Origin: an uncultured Lachnospiraceae bacterium
Lineage (GTDB): Bacteria > Bacillota > Clostridia > Lachnospirales > Lachnospiraceae
Reading direction: 5' to 3'
DNA length: 64,000 bases
Assembly (NCBI GenBank): GCA_934320845.1
Contig: CAKRFU010000002.1
Span: 186,001 to 250,000, forward strand
Below the pieces are notes generated by a model. The model worked only from the letters and a program-made list of their open reading frames with translations. It was not told where the DNA came from and ran no database searches. This document shows, piece by piece, positions 1 to 8,602 of the stretch. Both the position numbers and the translations under genes were made by a program. The first letter of the stretch is position 1. Each line of letters begins with the position of its first letter.

Positions 1-427
1 CAAGACCAAGATTTTTTATTATTTCTTCATTTGAAGAAATATTGCCATATGAACCGAGTTTCAGGTATCGTCTTGTTTGTGACTTTACCCTGGCTAACAG
101 TTCTGATGGGGCATAAGGCTTTGATATATAATCGTCTGCGCCCATGCTTAATCCGAGAACAACGTCACTTTCCTGTGTCTTTGCTGAAAGAAGTATGATA
201 GGAATATTTTTTTCGTTTCGGATTTTAAGGGTAGTTGTAAGTCCATCCTGGTTTGGCATCATAATGTCAAGAATAATAAGATGAACTGTATTTTGAGTTA
301 ATATATCTATTGCCTCTAAACCATCGTAAGCCTTTAAGGTTTTGTAACCTTCGCTTTCTAACAGTTTACAGATAGCGTTTACGATTTCTTTGTCATCATC
401 AACGACAAGTACATTTATAGTTTCCAT
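1..427 (-). CDS. OmpR-family response regulator, C-terminus cut by window edge
   Basis: The gene begins at ATG 427 behind an AAGGAG site and runs off the left edge after about 142 codons. The visible part is a CheY-like receiver: acidic pair in VVDDDKE near residue 10, phospho-acceptor Asp in LIILDIMMP near residue 53, the conserved Ser in LLSAKTQ and Lys in DDYIKPY. The start of a winged-helix linker (LLARVKSQTRRY) follows, as in VanR/PhoP-like regulators. A partner histidine kinase is not in the window. Direct repeats upstream could be its own operator. The receiver call is firm; the output-domain type is inferred from the linker. Confidence 0.88.
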   Translation of the reverse strand, partial: METINVLVVDDDKEIVNAICKLLESEGYKTLKAYDGLEAIDILTQNTVHLIILDIMMPNQDGLTTTLKIRNEKNIPIILLSAKTQESDVVLGLSMGADDYISKPYAPSELLARVKSQTRRYLKLGSYGNISSNEEIIKNLGL

Positions 428-441
428 ATATTTCTCCTTTG

Positions 442-515
442 CTTAAGCTTAAGTATAATTATATATTAAACTATAGGTCTGATATTTTCCAAAGATATTT
501 CTTACAAATTTCTTA
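442..515 (-). promoter_or_regulatory. Possible autoregulatory operator of the response regulator
   Basis: Two exact ATTTCTTA octamers (497-504 and 508-515) are spaced 11 bp apart, one helical turn, the usual geometry for tandem binding by OmpR-family regulators. A perfect 12-bp palindrome CTTAAGCTTAAG (442-453) lies just upstream of the gene's ribosome site. Binding is inferred, not shown. Confidence 0.3.
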
Positions 516-598
516 AGTTGGTTGGGGAGATGAGTGGAAGGTTGAAGAGTTATGATGAGTTAGGATAAAAGATATAAAGTTTTGGGAATGTAATCGTA

Positions 599-631
599 AA
601 TAGCTTTGCAGCTTATAACCGCAAAGCTATT
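599..631 (-). terminator. Hairpin after the GH43 gene
   Basis: AATAGCTTTGC (599-609) pairs with GCAAAGCTATT (621-631) just beyond the GH43 stop. The T-tract on the minus strand is short and broken, so termination is probable rather than certain. Confidence 0.5.
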
Positions 632-652
632 GAAAAAATGCAGCTGAAATTT

Positions 653-1975
653 TTATTTACAAAACTGGAAAGCCATCAGGTCAAATAACTGTCTGTTTTC
701 AAAATAACATGCAGACCAGCCTTTATAGTGGCTTTTTGCAATGAGGTAGACAGCGTGTCTGCCTGTTACATGTTTTACTTTTGTTTTTAAGATTGTGCTG
801 TCACGTTCAAATTCTACAACGCCTATTTCATTTTTTTCATTGTCTATACAGATATGTAAAGTTCCGTGGCATCCTCTTGGAAGAACTTTGCACATAAAGG
901 TTAATTCATCATTTGTGAAATCATCTCCAAAGTCAAAATATTTCCACCCCATTATACAGCCGTCAGTTATATTAGTTATTACTCTTGTAAATGCATCAAG
1001 TTCTGTTATAAGTGCCTGCTGTCTGCCTTCTTTTAATACGCAGACGGTATCAGCATCAGTCTGTTTGTATGGGTTTAGGGACTTATCAAATCCGAGTGAA
1101 GTCATTTCAACCGGTGGTATAGTGCCATCTTCCAGTATATCTATGCGTTCTACGCAGCCACGGCGTGACATGATAGAGCCGTTTGTCATGCGGTGGTAGA
1201 AGATATACCATTGTCCGTTGATATTGCAGATGGAACCGTGGTCATTGCCACCCGGATAATCAACGCCGTTATCAACTATGTAACCACGGTAGGTAAAAGG
1301 TCCTGTCGGTGATTTTGAAGTTGCATACGCAAGACGGCTGCCAATTCTTGGAGAATAGATAAGATAGTATGTGTCGCCGATTTTTCGTGGTGAACATGCT
1401 TCAAAAAATCCGTCCTCATTTTCGTTTACAGGGATAATATCCGTCTGGTATGTGCCGTCAATGACTTCATACATATTTTCACCGTTTAACTCACACATAT
1501 AAGAGCCTTCAAAACCGCAGTAAACATATACCCTGCCATCATCATCAACAAGTACGCCGGGGTCTATAAATGTTCCGTTATCGTAGTGGTTTGGAATGTT
1601 ATATTTGTATTGTGATAGAAGTTCAAAAGGTCCTTCCGGTCTGTCACTTACGGCAACACAGCCTTTTGAATCTACAAGGTATGCGTAGAGATAATATTTT
1701 CCGTCTTTTTCAACTACATCGGGAGCGTATAATTCACGCTCAGTCCAAGGCGTATCTGTCTGTTTGTCGGGTTTTGCCTTGCTTCTGAATATATCACCGT
1801 GGCATGTCCAGTTTGAAAGGTCATTTACCGGTGCAGACCATACTTTTAATTTGAAATCACAAAATTCTTCACAGTCCACTCTGTCGTGTGAACCGTAAAT
1901 ATAAACACGGTCACCGAATACTCTTGGTTCGCCGTCAGGAATGTATTCCCATGAAGGTAAATATGGATTTGGCAT
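653..1975 (-). CDS. Glycoside hydrolase family 43 protein with C-terminal CBM6-like region
   Basis: The 440-residue protein has the GH43 five-bladed propeller signature. The catalytic base is probably Asp14 (YIPDGEPRVF), the pKa-modulating Asp is Asp138 (TFIDPGVL) and the general acid is Glu192 (FFEACSPR). Known GH43 enzymes remove arabinofuranose or xylose from plant polysaccharides. Residues from about 310 on look like a carbohydrate-binding module of the CBM6 type, often appended to this family. There is no signal peptide, so it probably acts on imported oligosaccharides in the cytoplasm. The ATG at 1975 follows a GGAG site. It stands alone, with a response regulator downstream and glycosidase debris upstream. 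Substrate (arabinan versus xylan) cannot be decided. Confidence 0.85.
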   Translation of the reverse strand: MPNPYLPSWEYIPDGEPRVFGDRVYIYGSHDRVDCEEFCDFKLKVWSAPVNDLSNWTCHGDIFRSKAKPDKQTDTPWTERELYAPDVVEKDGKYYLYAYLVDSKGCVAVSDRPEGPFELLSQYKYNIPNHYDNGTFIDPGVLVDDDGRVYVYCGFEGSYMCELNGENMYEVIDGTYQTDIIPVNENEDGFFEACSPRKIGDTYYLIYSPRIGSRLAYATSKSPTGPFTYRGYIVDNGVDYPGGNDHGSICNINGQWYIFYHRMTNGSIMSRRGCVERIDILEDGTIPPVEMTSLGFDKSLNPYKQTDADTVCVLKEGRQQALITELDAFTRVITNITDGCIMGWKYFDFGDDFTNDELTFMCKVLPRGCHGTLHICIDNEKNEIGVVEFERDSTILKTKVKHVTGRHAVYLIAKSHYKGWSACYFENRQLFDLMAFQFCK

Positions 1976-2162
1976 AAATTTTTCTCCTATTATTATTTTT
2001 CTTTATTGACCGAGCTAAAAGCCTAAAGCATAGGATGCTTCTTGAATAGATTTGCTTTTAAACCGTATATCATAAATATACAATATAGCCGGATTTTAAC
2101 AATGGATAAAATCAGACAAAAAGTACATTAACTTTAAGGTATAAAATCTAAAAAATATTACA

Positions 2163-2375
2163 GTAAGACAAAAAATATATGGTATTGTAATGGCTGCTGT
2201 TATAGCTGTTAGCAGTATCAGTTACGGCACGGTGAAAACTGCCGCAAATGATGAGGTTTCATAGAATGTTGAATTTTCACCAAAACAGCATTTTGTGTTG
2301 ATTTGACGGCTGATGAACTCAGGGAGGATATGGGTGCAGGCTGGCTCCCAGCCTCCAATGCAATTTGCTGTATAA
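2163..2375 (+). pseudogene. Remnant of a secreted GH5-like glycosidase N-terminus
   Basis: One frame (2163-2264) reads IYGIVMAAVIAVSSISYG then TVKTAANDEVS and a stop, which has the shape of a signal peptide and its cleavage region but lacks a good start codon and ribosome site. After a frameshift, the reading near 2310-2350 is LTADELREDMGAGW, which resembles the conserved opening of secreted GH5 cellulases (normally followed by NLGN), but here continues LPASNAIC and stops. I read this as a decayed gene fragment. The GH5 link is from memory of the motif and is moderately weak. Confidence 0.4.
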
Positions 2376-2404
2376 TAATCCATCTTCCGTGACTGTATAT
2401 ATAA

Positions 2405-2518
2405 AAACAAAATGAAAATCTTGGAGATTTGGAAAGATTACAAAAGGTTTTTGATAATCTTCCTGATGAAAAATTAATACTAAAATTAAAAGAAAAACGA
2501 GGAAAAGGCAGAAATTAA
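2405..2518 (+). pseudogene. Fragment of a transposase (IS1182/ISNCY-like) N-terminal region
   Basis: The frame reads ENLGDLERLQKVFDNLPDE followed by KLILKLKEKRGKGRN and a stop. The GDLERL...LPDE...KRGKGRN pattern matches the N-terminal conserved segment of DDE transposases in the IS1182/ISNCY group, which then normally continue into a DYPVR segment. Here the frame closes immediately and no catalytic DDE region follows, so this is a short relic with no inverted repeats visible. Confidence 0.45.
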
Positions 2519-2546
2519 GAGAAATGTTTGATACACTTGTAAAATA

Positions 2547-2729
2547 ATGGAAAATAACAGGAGAAATTATTATGATGAATGTGCTTCATTTATAGCAGCA
2601 TTAGGAGAAGTATTAGAGTCTTTAGGAAACAACGAGGCAAAAGAGAGAACACTTCAAGCCTATAAACGTGAATATCCAAGGAGAAGTGCATTTCATCGTG
2701 AACTTCGCAGATTTGGAATGAAAAAATAG
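2547..2729 (+). pseudogene. Short ORF, probable C-terminal fragment of a larger protein
   Basis: The 60-residue frame (ECASFIAALGEVLESLGN... RRSAFHRELRRFGMKK) is helical and basic at its end. It has no ribosome binding site and follows two other gene relics, so it is more likely the surviving tail of a larger gene than a functional small protein. It faintly recalls the C-terminal tail of SWIM zinc-finger proteins of related bacteria, but I cannot confirm that. Confidence 0.35.
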
Positions 2730-2789
2730 GAAAGCTCTCCTAATAGACTGAATCATAGATATTTTGTTAAATGCCTTGTGCATACATTT

Positions 2790-4298
2790 TTAGTATGCAC
2801 AAGGAGAGTTTTCTTCAATTTTATCAGCAATTTCTAAAAGAACCTGTCGTACTGCTGCAGGTTCTTTCCTTTCGGATGGAATTTGTCGTATGCAATGTTC
2901 CCATTTAGAAGAAGCAGCGGATACAACATTATATTCATCGCTTAATCTTAATCCTTTTTTGTTCATCTGAACCATCCATATATTTTGTTTGCACCAGCAG
3001 TTGATATTAGGAAGAAATGTGCCATCTTTTTTAGATGCAAGTACAATACGCAGATGTTTATGATTACATACCATATTGGCTAAATTGCGTAATTCTTCAG
3101 CATATTGTCTGGCAGTTATGATAATTTTTCTTTTGCAGGCAAGAGAAAGACTTTGGCTTACAAATTCGGATTTTCTGGCTCTTTTTATAAGTTCTTCAAT
3201 TTGAAAAATATATACATATGAATCGTTGTTATAATTGTCAGTTGACATATATTGTGAAAAAAGACCGGAAAGTTTATTATTAAGTTCAAAACATTTGCCG
3301 ATTGCATCTTCATCTGTTTCATTGAATTCAAGTATGTTTTTTAATAATTCGGGCTTAACTGAAATGAATAAAGGTGATGGCAAATAAGCATATAAAGTTC
3401 CATTTTTTCTGAATTTTGACACATTAAAAACCACTTTTCTTATTTCTGATATTTCAAAGTAGTTAAAAATAGGTTTACAGTTTTCTATTACACGTCTGGC
3501 AAAAAGTTCATGTTTGAGTATAAGTGCTGTATCGGTAAATATCATTGTTGAGTGATCCATGTTTGCGGAAAATCCAAGTAAAGAGATTGCTTTATTCAGC
3601 ATATATATTGAGTAGTTCAACATGATATTGTCATAGTATTCATTATAGTACCAGTTTATATTACGATGGAATATAAGAGGGCTGCATTCATCAAAAAGGT
3701 GTATAAAACGACTTTTATAGGAAGAATAATGAACTACAAAAGTAGCATGAAATCCACGATGCACAAGATCTTCTATCTTTTTTGTGAACTCTGATGCGAA
3801 ATCTTTATCTTCCAATAGCCATTCAAAGTCTTCATTGTCAATAAAAAGAAATTCACCTGCAGTGTTCATCTGATACGCATAGTCGAGCATTTTTAAAACA
3901 GCTTCACGTCTGCCACTGTTATTTTGAAATAAAAGAGCTGTGACTGCCGATGAATTGTCTGATTGAAGTTTGTTTTCAGGTGAGATACTGCGTGGCATAC
4001 TGCTTGATAAAAGTTCGCGCAATTTGAGTTCGAGTTTGACATCATTATCAATAGTTTCGTGAGGATATATGTCTAATAAAGCATTTTTTAGATTTTGATG
4101 AAGAGTGTTTGTACTTTCTTCAAGTATGTAATCAATAATATCGTCAAAATATACAGATTTAGGTGATAGCTTACGATTACCGCTTTTCCATTTACTTACA
4201 AGGCTTGCATCTACATGTATCACCTGTGACATGGATACAGTATGTATGTTAAGTTTTTCCATAATATAACCTAGAGTTGAAATAGTTTTGTTTCGCAA
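2790..4298 (-). CDS. Helix-turn-helix protein of unknown function
   Basis: The 502-residue protein opens with an XRE-like helix-turn-helix (about residues 10-45, including VSMSQVIHVDASLVSKWKSG), so it probably binds DNA. The remaining 450 residues match nothing I recognise; they carry scattered aromatic and charged segments, no membrane helices and no obvious catalytic motif. The start is TTG at 4298, preceded by AAGGAGA with normal spacing; no ATG lies nearby. A promoter at 4414-4441 and a leader hairpin at 4363-4402 precede it, so expression may be attenuated. It is divergent from the EamA transporter and may control it, which is inference from position only. Confidence 0.6.
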   Translation of the reverse strand: MRNKTISTLGYIMEKLNIHTVSMSQVIHVDASLVSKWKSGNRKLSPKSVYFDDIIDYILEESTNTLHQNLKNALLDIYPHETIDNDVKLELKLRELLSSSMPRSISPENKLQSDNSSAVTALLFQNNSGRREAVLKMLDYAYQMNTAGEFLFIDNEDFEWLLEDKDFASEFTKKIEDLVHRGFHATFVVHYSSYKSRFIHLFDECSPLIFHRNINWYYNEYYDNIMLNYSIYMLNKAISLLGFSANMDHSTMIFTDTALILKHELFARRVIENCKPIFNYFEISEIRKVVFNVSKFRKNGTLYAYLPSPLFISVKPELLKNILEFNETDEDAIGKCFELNNKLSGLFSQYMSTDNYNNDSYVYIFQIEELIKRARKSEFVSQSLSLACKRKIIITARQYAEELRNLANMVCNHKHLRIVLASKKDGTFLPNINCWCKQNIWMVQMNKKGLRLSDEYNVVSAASSKWEHCIRQIPSERKEPAAVRQVLLEIADKIEENSPCAY

Positions 4299-4362
4299 TA
4301 ATTTTGTCTCCTTCGTATAGTGTTAAAAGTAAAAATATAATTGATATCTATGGATTTATTAT

Positions 4363-4402
4363 AAAAAAAGAAGATAGAAAGTTCGCACTGTCTATCTTCT
4401 TT
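4363..4402 (-). promoter_or_regulatory. Leader hairpin with T-tract at 5' end of the HTH gene mRNA
   Basis: Reading the minus strand, AAAGAAGATAGA (4402-4391) and TCTATCTTCTTT (4378-4367) form a perfect 12-bp stem with a 12-nt loop, followed by a run of seven T (4369-4363). It begins only about five bases after the predicted transcription start and 65 bases before the coding region, so it resembles an intrinsic terminator placed as an attenuator. Confidence 0.55.
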
Positions 4403-4413
4403 GATACACAAAA

Positions 4414-4441
4414 AGTATAACATAAATATTAAAAAAATCAA
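4414..4441 (-). promoter_or_regulatory. Sigma-A type promoter of the HTH gene
   Basis: On the minus strand TTGATT (4441-4436) and TATACT (4419-4414) are separated by 16 bp, placing the start of transcription near 4407. Confidence 0.55.
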
Positions 4442-4558
4442 TGCAATATGGCAACTTTTGTCATTGTACAAAGTTTGACAAATAAGAGACAGATATTGAA
4501 ACACATATTTTGCAAGATTATTATGTCTGCATATAAAAATAGAAGAGGAGAGTAGCTT

Positions 4559-5449
4559 ATGGCAAAAAATTCATTCTACATCATGGCAGCAGGTGGTTTG
4601 TGGGGAATTATATCGATATTTATAAATATTTTAAAAGATATAGGGTTTAATTCACTGCAATGTGTTGCAATACGTGCATTTTTTACGGCACTTTTATTGT
4701 TTTTTTATCTCTTTTTAGGGGATAATCGCAGATTAAAAATAAAAAAACGGGATATTATTTTTTTTGTTGGGACAGGGATTGGAAGTATAGTTTTTTTTAA
4801 TTATTGTTATTTTCAGGCAATAGAAGTGATAGGTGGTGCAGCAGTTCCGGCACTGCTTTTATATACTGCACCTGTATTCGTAATGCTTCTGTCAGCATTG
4901 CTTTTCAGGGAAAAAATTACAGAGAAGAAAATAATATCGCTAATATTGACATTTATAGGACTTGGTTTTGTTACGGGTGCTTTTTTGGGAAAGGAAAGTT
5001 TGACAATAGCGGCACTTTTATTGGGTCTTGGTTCAGGTCTTGGTTATGCTTTGTATAGTATATTTGGTAAATTTGTTATAGAAAAATATGATGCTTTCAC
5101 AATTACATTTTATACGTTTTTTATAGCAGCAGTGGCAGCAGTACCGATGTCAGGAATTATACATAGTGTGAATTTATTATTTTGCACAAAGGGTATTATA
5201 GCAGCGGTTGGTTTGGCTTTTTTTTGTACTGTTCTGCCATTTATTCTTTATACAAAAGGGCTGCATGGCATTGAAGCCGGAAAAGCGTCAATTCTTGCAA
5301 CGGTAGAGCCTTTGGTAGCAGCTATAGTTGGCGGAATTGTATATGGAGAAAAGTTTACAATTAGCAGGATAATCGGAATGTTTCTTATTATGGCAGCAGT
5401 TATAATGCTTAATATAAAAGAAAAATCAGATAGATGGACAAAAGAGTGA
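4559..5449 (+). CDS. EamA/DMT-family transporter
   Basis: The 296-residue protein consists of about ten hydrophobic segments arranged as two EamA repeats (roughly residues 5-135 and 145-285), with the second repeat ending in the typical EPLVAAIVGGIVYGEK signature. Members of the drug/metabolite transporter superfamily export or exchange small metabolites such as amino acids or nucleosides; the substrate here cannot be told. ATG 4559 follows AGAGGAGAG. It lies between the divergent HTH gene and the carbamoylsarcosine amidase-like gene, with its own leader, so membership in the hydantoin cluster is uncertain. Confidence 0.85.
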   Translation: MAKNSFYIMAAGGLWGIISIFINILKDIGFNSLQCVAIRAFFTALLLFFYLFLGDNRRLKIKKRDIIFFVGTGIGSIVFFNYCYFQAIEVIGGAAVPALLLYTAPVFVMLLSALLFREKITEKKIISLILTFIGLGFVTGAFLGKESLTIAALLLGLGSGLGYALYSIFGKFVIEKYDAFTITFYTFFIAAVAAVPMSGIIHSVNLLFCTKGIIAAVGLAFFCTVLPFILYTKGLHGIEAGKASILATVEPLVAAIVGGIVYGEKFTISRIIGMFLIMAAVIMLNIKEKSDRWTKE

Positions 5450-5503
5450 AAAAAGTGTCAAATAACTGTCAATGTCCTTGAATTGACAAATAATAAAAAA
5501 CTA

Positions 5504-5532
5504 TTGCAATGTTTTGTCTGATAATTTATTAT
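5504..5532 (+). promoter_or_regulatory. Promoter of the amidase gene
   Basis: TTGCAA (5504-5509) and TATTAT (5527-5532) are 17 bp apart, 66 bp before the chosen start codon. TGTCAA/TTGACA elements crowd the region 5455-5493 just upstream. Confidence 0.45.
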
Positions 5533-5597
5533 AGCCACATCAGCTGAGGAAACAAGAAAACAAAAACAGAAAATAACATATGAAAGGAAGAATGATT

Positions 5598-6332
5598 ATG
5601 GCAAATAAAGATTTTAAATTCGTTGATGAATATAGTTTTGATGAAGATTTATTAAAGAAAGCATTTGCAGAAGCAAGAGAGATTTATAAGGAACGCGGTT
5701 TCATGCGTAAGATGGGATATGGAAAAGCACCGGCTATCACAACAGTAGATATGGCAAAGGCGTGGATGTCAGAGGGTCACCCATTTACATGCAATCATTC
5801 CAATGAAGTTTGTGCTGAAGCATTAAAGGTACTTGAGGCAGCAAGAAAAGTCGGTGTTCCAATTTTCCATACAACAACAGGTTATGTAGGAGAAACACAG
5901 TGGGATCTTCCAAGATGGGATGAAAAAATTCCAATGAGTACACTTGATATAAACAGTGAATGGATGGAAATTGATCCAAAGTTAAAACCAAGACCGGAAG
6001 AGCCTGTTATTCATAAGAAGTTTGCTTCTAATTTCTTTGGAACACATCTTGCTCAGACATTAAATTATCTTGGTGTTGATACAGTTATCGTAATGGGAGC
6101 TACAGCTTGTGCATGTGTTCGTCATACATGTATGGATTCTACAGGTTATGGTTTCAAGACAATTGTACCAGAAGGAACAATCGGTGACAGAGTACCGGGT
6201 GTAATTGAATGGAACTTATTCGATATAGATGCAAAATTCGGTGATGTTGTTCCTGTTGACGAAGTTGTAAAATATCTTGAAGGAATTGATCCTTCAGTAT
6301 ATACAAAGCATGACAGAAAATTTGACAAATAA
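5598..6332 (+). CDS. Isochorismatase-family cysteine hydrolase, probable N-carbamoylsarcosine amidase
   Basis: The protein (244 residues from ATG 5598) carries the Asp-Lys-Cys triad of the isochorismatase-like hydrolases: Asp51 in ITTVDMAKAW, Lys140 in VIHKKFASNFFGT and Cys173 in MGATACACVRHT. The GATxxxCVRHT stretch is close to that of N-carbamoylsarcosine amidohydrolase, which splits N-carbamoylsarcosine into sarcosine, CO2 and NH3. The earlier in-frame ATG at 5580 is unlikely because the AAAGGAAG ribosome site lies after it. The neighbours HyuA and HyuB would supply an N-carbamoyl amino acid from a hydantoin, which supports the call. A terminator separates it from hyuA. A related carbamoyl-amide substrate is possible. 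Confidence 0.75.
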   Translation: MANKDFKFVDEYSFDEDLLKKAFAEAREIYKERGFMRKMGYGKAPAITTVDMAKAWMSEGHPFTCNHSNEVCAEALKVLEAARKVGVPIFHTTTGYVGETQWDLPRWDEKIPMSTLDINSEWMEIDPKLKPRPEEPVIHKKFASNFFGTHLAQTLNYLGVDTVIVMGATACACVRHTCMDSTGYGFKTIVPEGTIGDRVPGVIEWNLFDIDAKFGDVVPVDEVVKYLEGIDPSVYTKHDRKFDK

Positions 6333-6379
6333 GACAAGATATGTTTTATGACATTAAAATTTGAATAAAGACAATGAAC

Positions 6380-6422
6380 GACGGTGTTCAAAGGTATTAA
6401 AACTTTGAGCACCGTCATTTTT
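6380..6422 (+). terminator. Intrinsic terminator inside the hydantoin cluster
   Basis: GACGGTGTTCAAAG (6380-6393) pairs with CTTTGAGCACCGTC (6403-6416, one G-U) and is followed by ATTTTTC. It would uncouple the amidase from the downstream hyuA. Confidence 0.75.
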
Positions 6423-6457
6423 CATAAATACAGCTTAATGAAAAGGAGTGACTCAGC

Positions 6458-8536
6458 ATGAAGAGAATGGGTGTTGACGTTGGTGGTACGTTTACTGATT
6501 TTATATACGTTGATGATAACGGTAAGATTGAAGTATATAAGACATCTACCACTCCGCATGATCCTTCGATTGGCATGATGGAAGGTATCAATGCAATTTG
6601 CGATAAATTATCTATTAAACATGATGAAATTGACGAGATTTTTCATGGAACAACAATTGCTACGAATATGGTTCTTGAGCACAAGGGTGCAAGAGCAGGT
6701 ATGATAACGACAAAGGGTTATAGGGATATTATTCATATAGCAAGACATAAAAGACCGACAAACTTCTCAATTGTGGAAGATATTCCATGGCAGAAATATC
6801 CGGTATGTAAAAGACGTGACAGATATGGTGTGACAGAAAGAGTTGTTGCTCCGGATGGTGCAGAGCTTATTCCTTTGGATGAAGATGAGGTAAGACAGGC
6901 CGTAAGAAAGATGAAAGCTGATAAGGTAGAAGCTATTGCAGTGTGCTTTTTATTTTCTTTCTTAAATCCGGCACATGAGCAGAGAGTAAAGGAAATTATA
7001 CAGGAAGAATACCCTGAGGTTTATTTATCACTTAGTTCAGAGGTGCTTCCACAGTTTCGTGAATATGAGAGATTTACTACAACTGGTTTGAATGCTTATA
7101 TAGGACCGACTACATCAAGATATATTAAACAGCTTCAGAAGACACTAAAAGAGCAGGGATATACTGCTAAGGTACATCTTATGCAGTCATTTGGCGGCGT
7201 TGCGTCAGCAGATGCTGCACAGGAGAAACCGGTAAATCTGTTACTTTCAGGTCCGGTTGGTGGTGTACTTGGGGCAATATGGACATCTAAACTTACTGAT
7301 TTAAACAATGTTATTACACTTGATATTGGAGGTACTTCGGCTGATATATCAGTTTTGGCAGATTTGAAACCGAGTATGAAACATTTGCTTGATACTCAGG
7401 TAGGTGGTTATGCAGCTATGGTTCCTATGATAGATGTAGGTACTATCGGAGCCGGTGGTGGTTCAATGGCATATATAGATGAAGGCGGCTTTTTCCGTGT
7501 AGGACCTGAAAGTGCGGGTGCTGTACCCGGACCGGCCTGCTATGACAGAGGAGGTACTGAGCCTACTGTTTCTGATGCCAATATAATTTTGGGAAGACTT
7601 GGAACAAAACTTCTTGGCGGTCGTATGGAAATAAAGCCGGAACTTGCTGAAAAAGCAATTATGGAAAAAATAGGTAAGCCGCTTGGTAAAGATTTATACG
7701 AAGCAGCGCAGGGTATTATAGATATTATGAATAATAATATGATTCAGGAAATAGAGAAGGAGAGTGTACGACGTGGATTTGATCCTCGAGAATTTGCACT
7801 GTTTGCATGTGGCGGTGCCGGTTCACTTCATGCATGCAGTGTGGCACGTGAACTTGGCATGAAAAATGTAATTGTTCCTTTGAATCCAGGAGCACTTTGT
7901 GCTGTTGGTCTTGTAAATACAGATTTGATGTATGATTTTTCAAAGACAGAGATGCAGCTTTCTTCTAAGGCAGATATTGCAGCACTTGGAAAGGATTATG
8001 AGGTTCTTGAAAAAGAGGCCTACGAAAGACTTACTGAGGATAATATGTCTGAAGATGAAATTGTTATCCAGCGTGTAGCTGATTGTCGTTATGAAGGTCA
8101 GGGATATGAGATGCGAGTTCCTGTTATTGGCGGTAAAGTGACAGAAGAAACAATTGAAAAGATGAAAGAAGAATTTCATGTTGCACATAAAAAACAGTTC
8201 GGACGTTCATACAGGCAGGTTGAAGTTGAAATTGTAAATATTCGTGTTGTTGGAACAGGAAGTATTGAGGATCTTGAGCCTGTTAAAATTGAAAAAGGTG
8301 ATGGAAATATTGAAAGAGCTGTTGTTGGTGAAAGACAGGTAACATTTAAGGTTGACGGAAAACCTGAACATATGGCAACAAAGATTTATGATAGGAGTCT
8401 TTTCAAGGCAGGAGATGATATTCCGGGACCAGCAATAATAAATCAGATGGATACAACAATTGTAATTGAGCCAGGCTGTGTAGGTCATGTTAATGATTAT
8501 GGAATCATAGTTGTTGATATTGATACGGAAGAGTAA
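6458..8536 (+). CDS. hyuA: Hydantoinase/oxoprolinase family subunit A (ATP-dependent, N-methylhydantoinase-like)
   Basis: The 692-residue protein has the HyuA layout: N-terminal domain starting GVDVGGTFTDFIYV (residues 4-17), then the ASKHA-fold hydantoinase A domain with a second phosphate-binding motif LDIGGTSADISVL near residue 288 and GGAGSLHA near 460, and a C-terminal acetophenone carboxylase-like region. The family uses ATP to open cyclic amides such as N-methylhydantoin or 5-oxoproline, working as a complex with the B subunit encoded immediately downstream. ATG 6458 follows AAGGAGTG. With the upstream carbamoylsarcosine amidase-like gene, N-methylhydantoin or a related hydantoin is the best guess; 5-oxoproline is the main alternative. 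Confidence 0.85.
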   Translation: MKRMGVDVGGTFTDFIYVDDNGKIEVYKTSTTPHDPSIGMMEGINAICDKLSIKHDEIDEIFHGTTIATNMVLEHKGARAGMITTKGYRDIIHIARHKRPTNFSIVEDIPWQKYPVCKRRDRYGVTERVVAPDGAELIPLDEDEVRQAVRKMKADKVEAIAVCFLFSFLNPAHEQRVKEIIQEEYPEVYLSLSSEVLPQFREYERFTTTGLNAYIGPTTSRYIKQLQKTLKEQGYTAKVHLMQSFGGVASADAAQEKPVNLLLSGPVGGVLGAIWTSKLTDLNNVITLDIGGTSADISVLADLKPSMKHLLDTQVGGYAAMVPMIDVGTIGAGGGSMAYIDEGGFFRVGPESAGAVPGPACYDRGGTEPTVSDANIILGRLGTKLLGGRMEIKPELAEKAIMEKIGKPLGKDLYEAAQGIIDIMNNNMIQEIEKESVRRGFDPREFALFACGGAGSLHACSVARELGMKNVIVPLNPGALCAVGLVNTDLMYDFSKTEMQLSSKADIAALGKDYEVLEKEAYERLTEDNMSEDEIVIQRVADCRYEGQGYEMRVPVIGGKVTEETIEKMKEEFHVAHKKQFGRSYRQVEVEIVNIRVVGTGSIEDLEPVKIEKGDGNIERAVVGERQVTFKVDGKPEHMATKIYDRSLFKAGDDIPGPAIINQMDTTIVIEPGCVGHVNDYGIIVVDIDTEE

Positions 8537-8602
8537 ATATCGTATCATTTATGATTTATTGCAGAATACTCTTGAATTAATAAGAAGAAAGGAATGATCT
8601 AA

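Noticed and set aside
2222..2410. Minus-strand frame of 62 codons
   Set aside because: No ribosome site, unlike any protein, and antisense to the plus-strand GH5-like remnant that explains the sequence better.
4271..4504. Minus-strand frame of 77 codons overlapping the HTH leader
   Set aside because: It runs through the promoter and hairpin, has low-complexity hydrophobic composition and overlaps the true TTG start of the HTH gene.
5450..5597. Riboswitch upstream of the amidase (guanidine or purine type)
   Set aside because: No recognised core motif or paired helices; only promoter-like and repeated TGTCAA elements.
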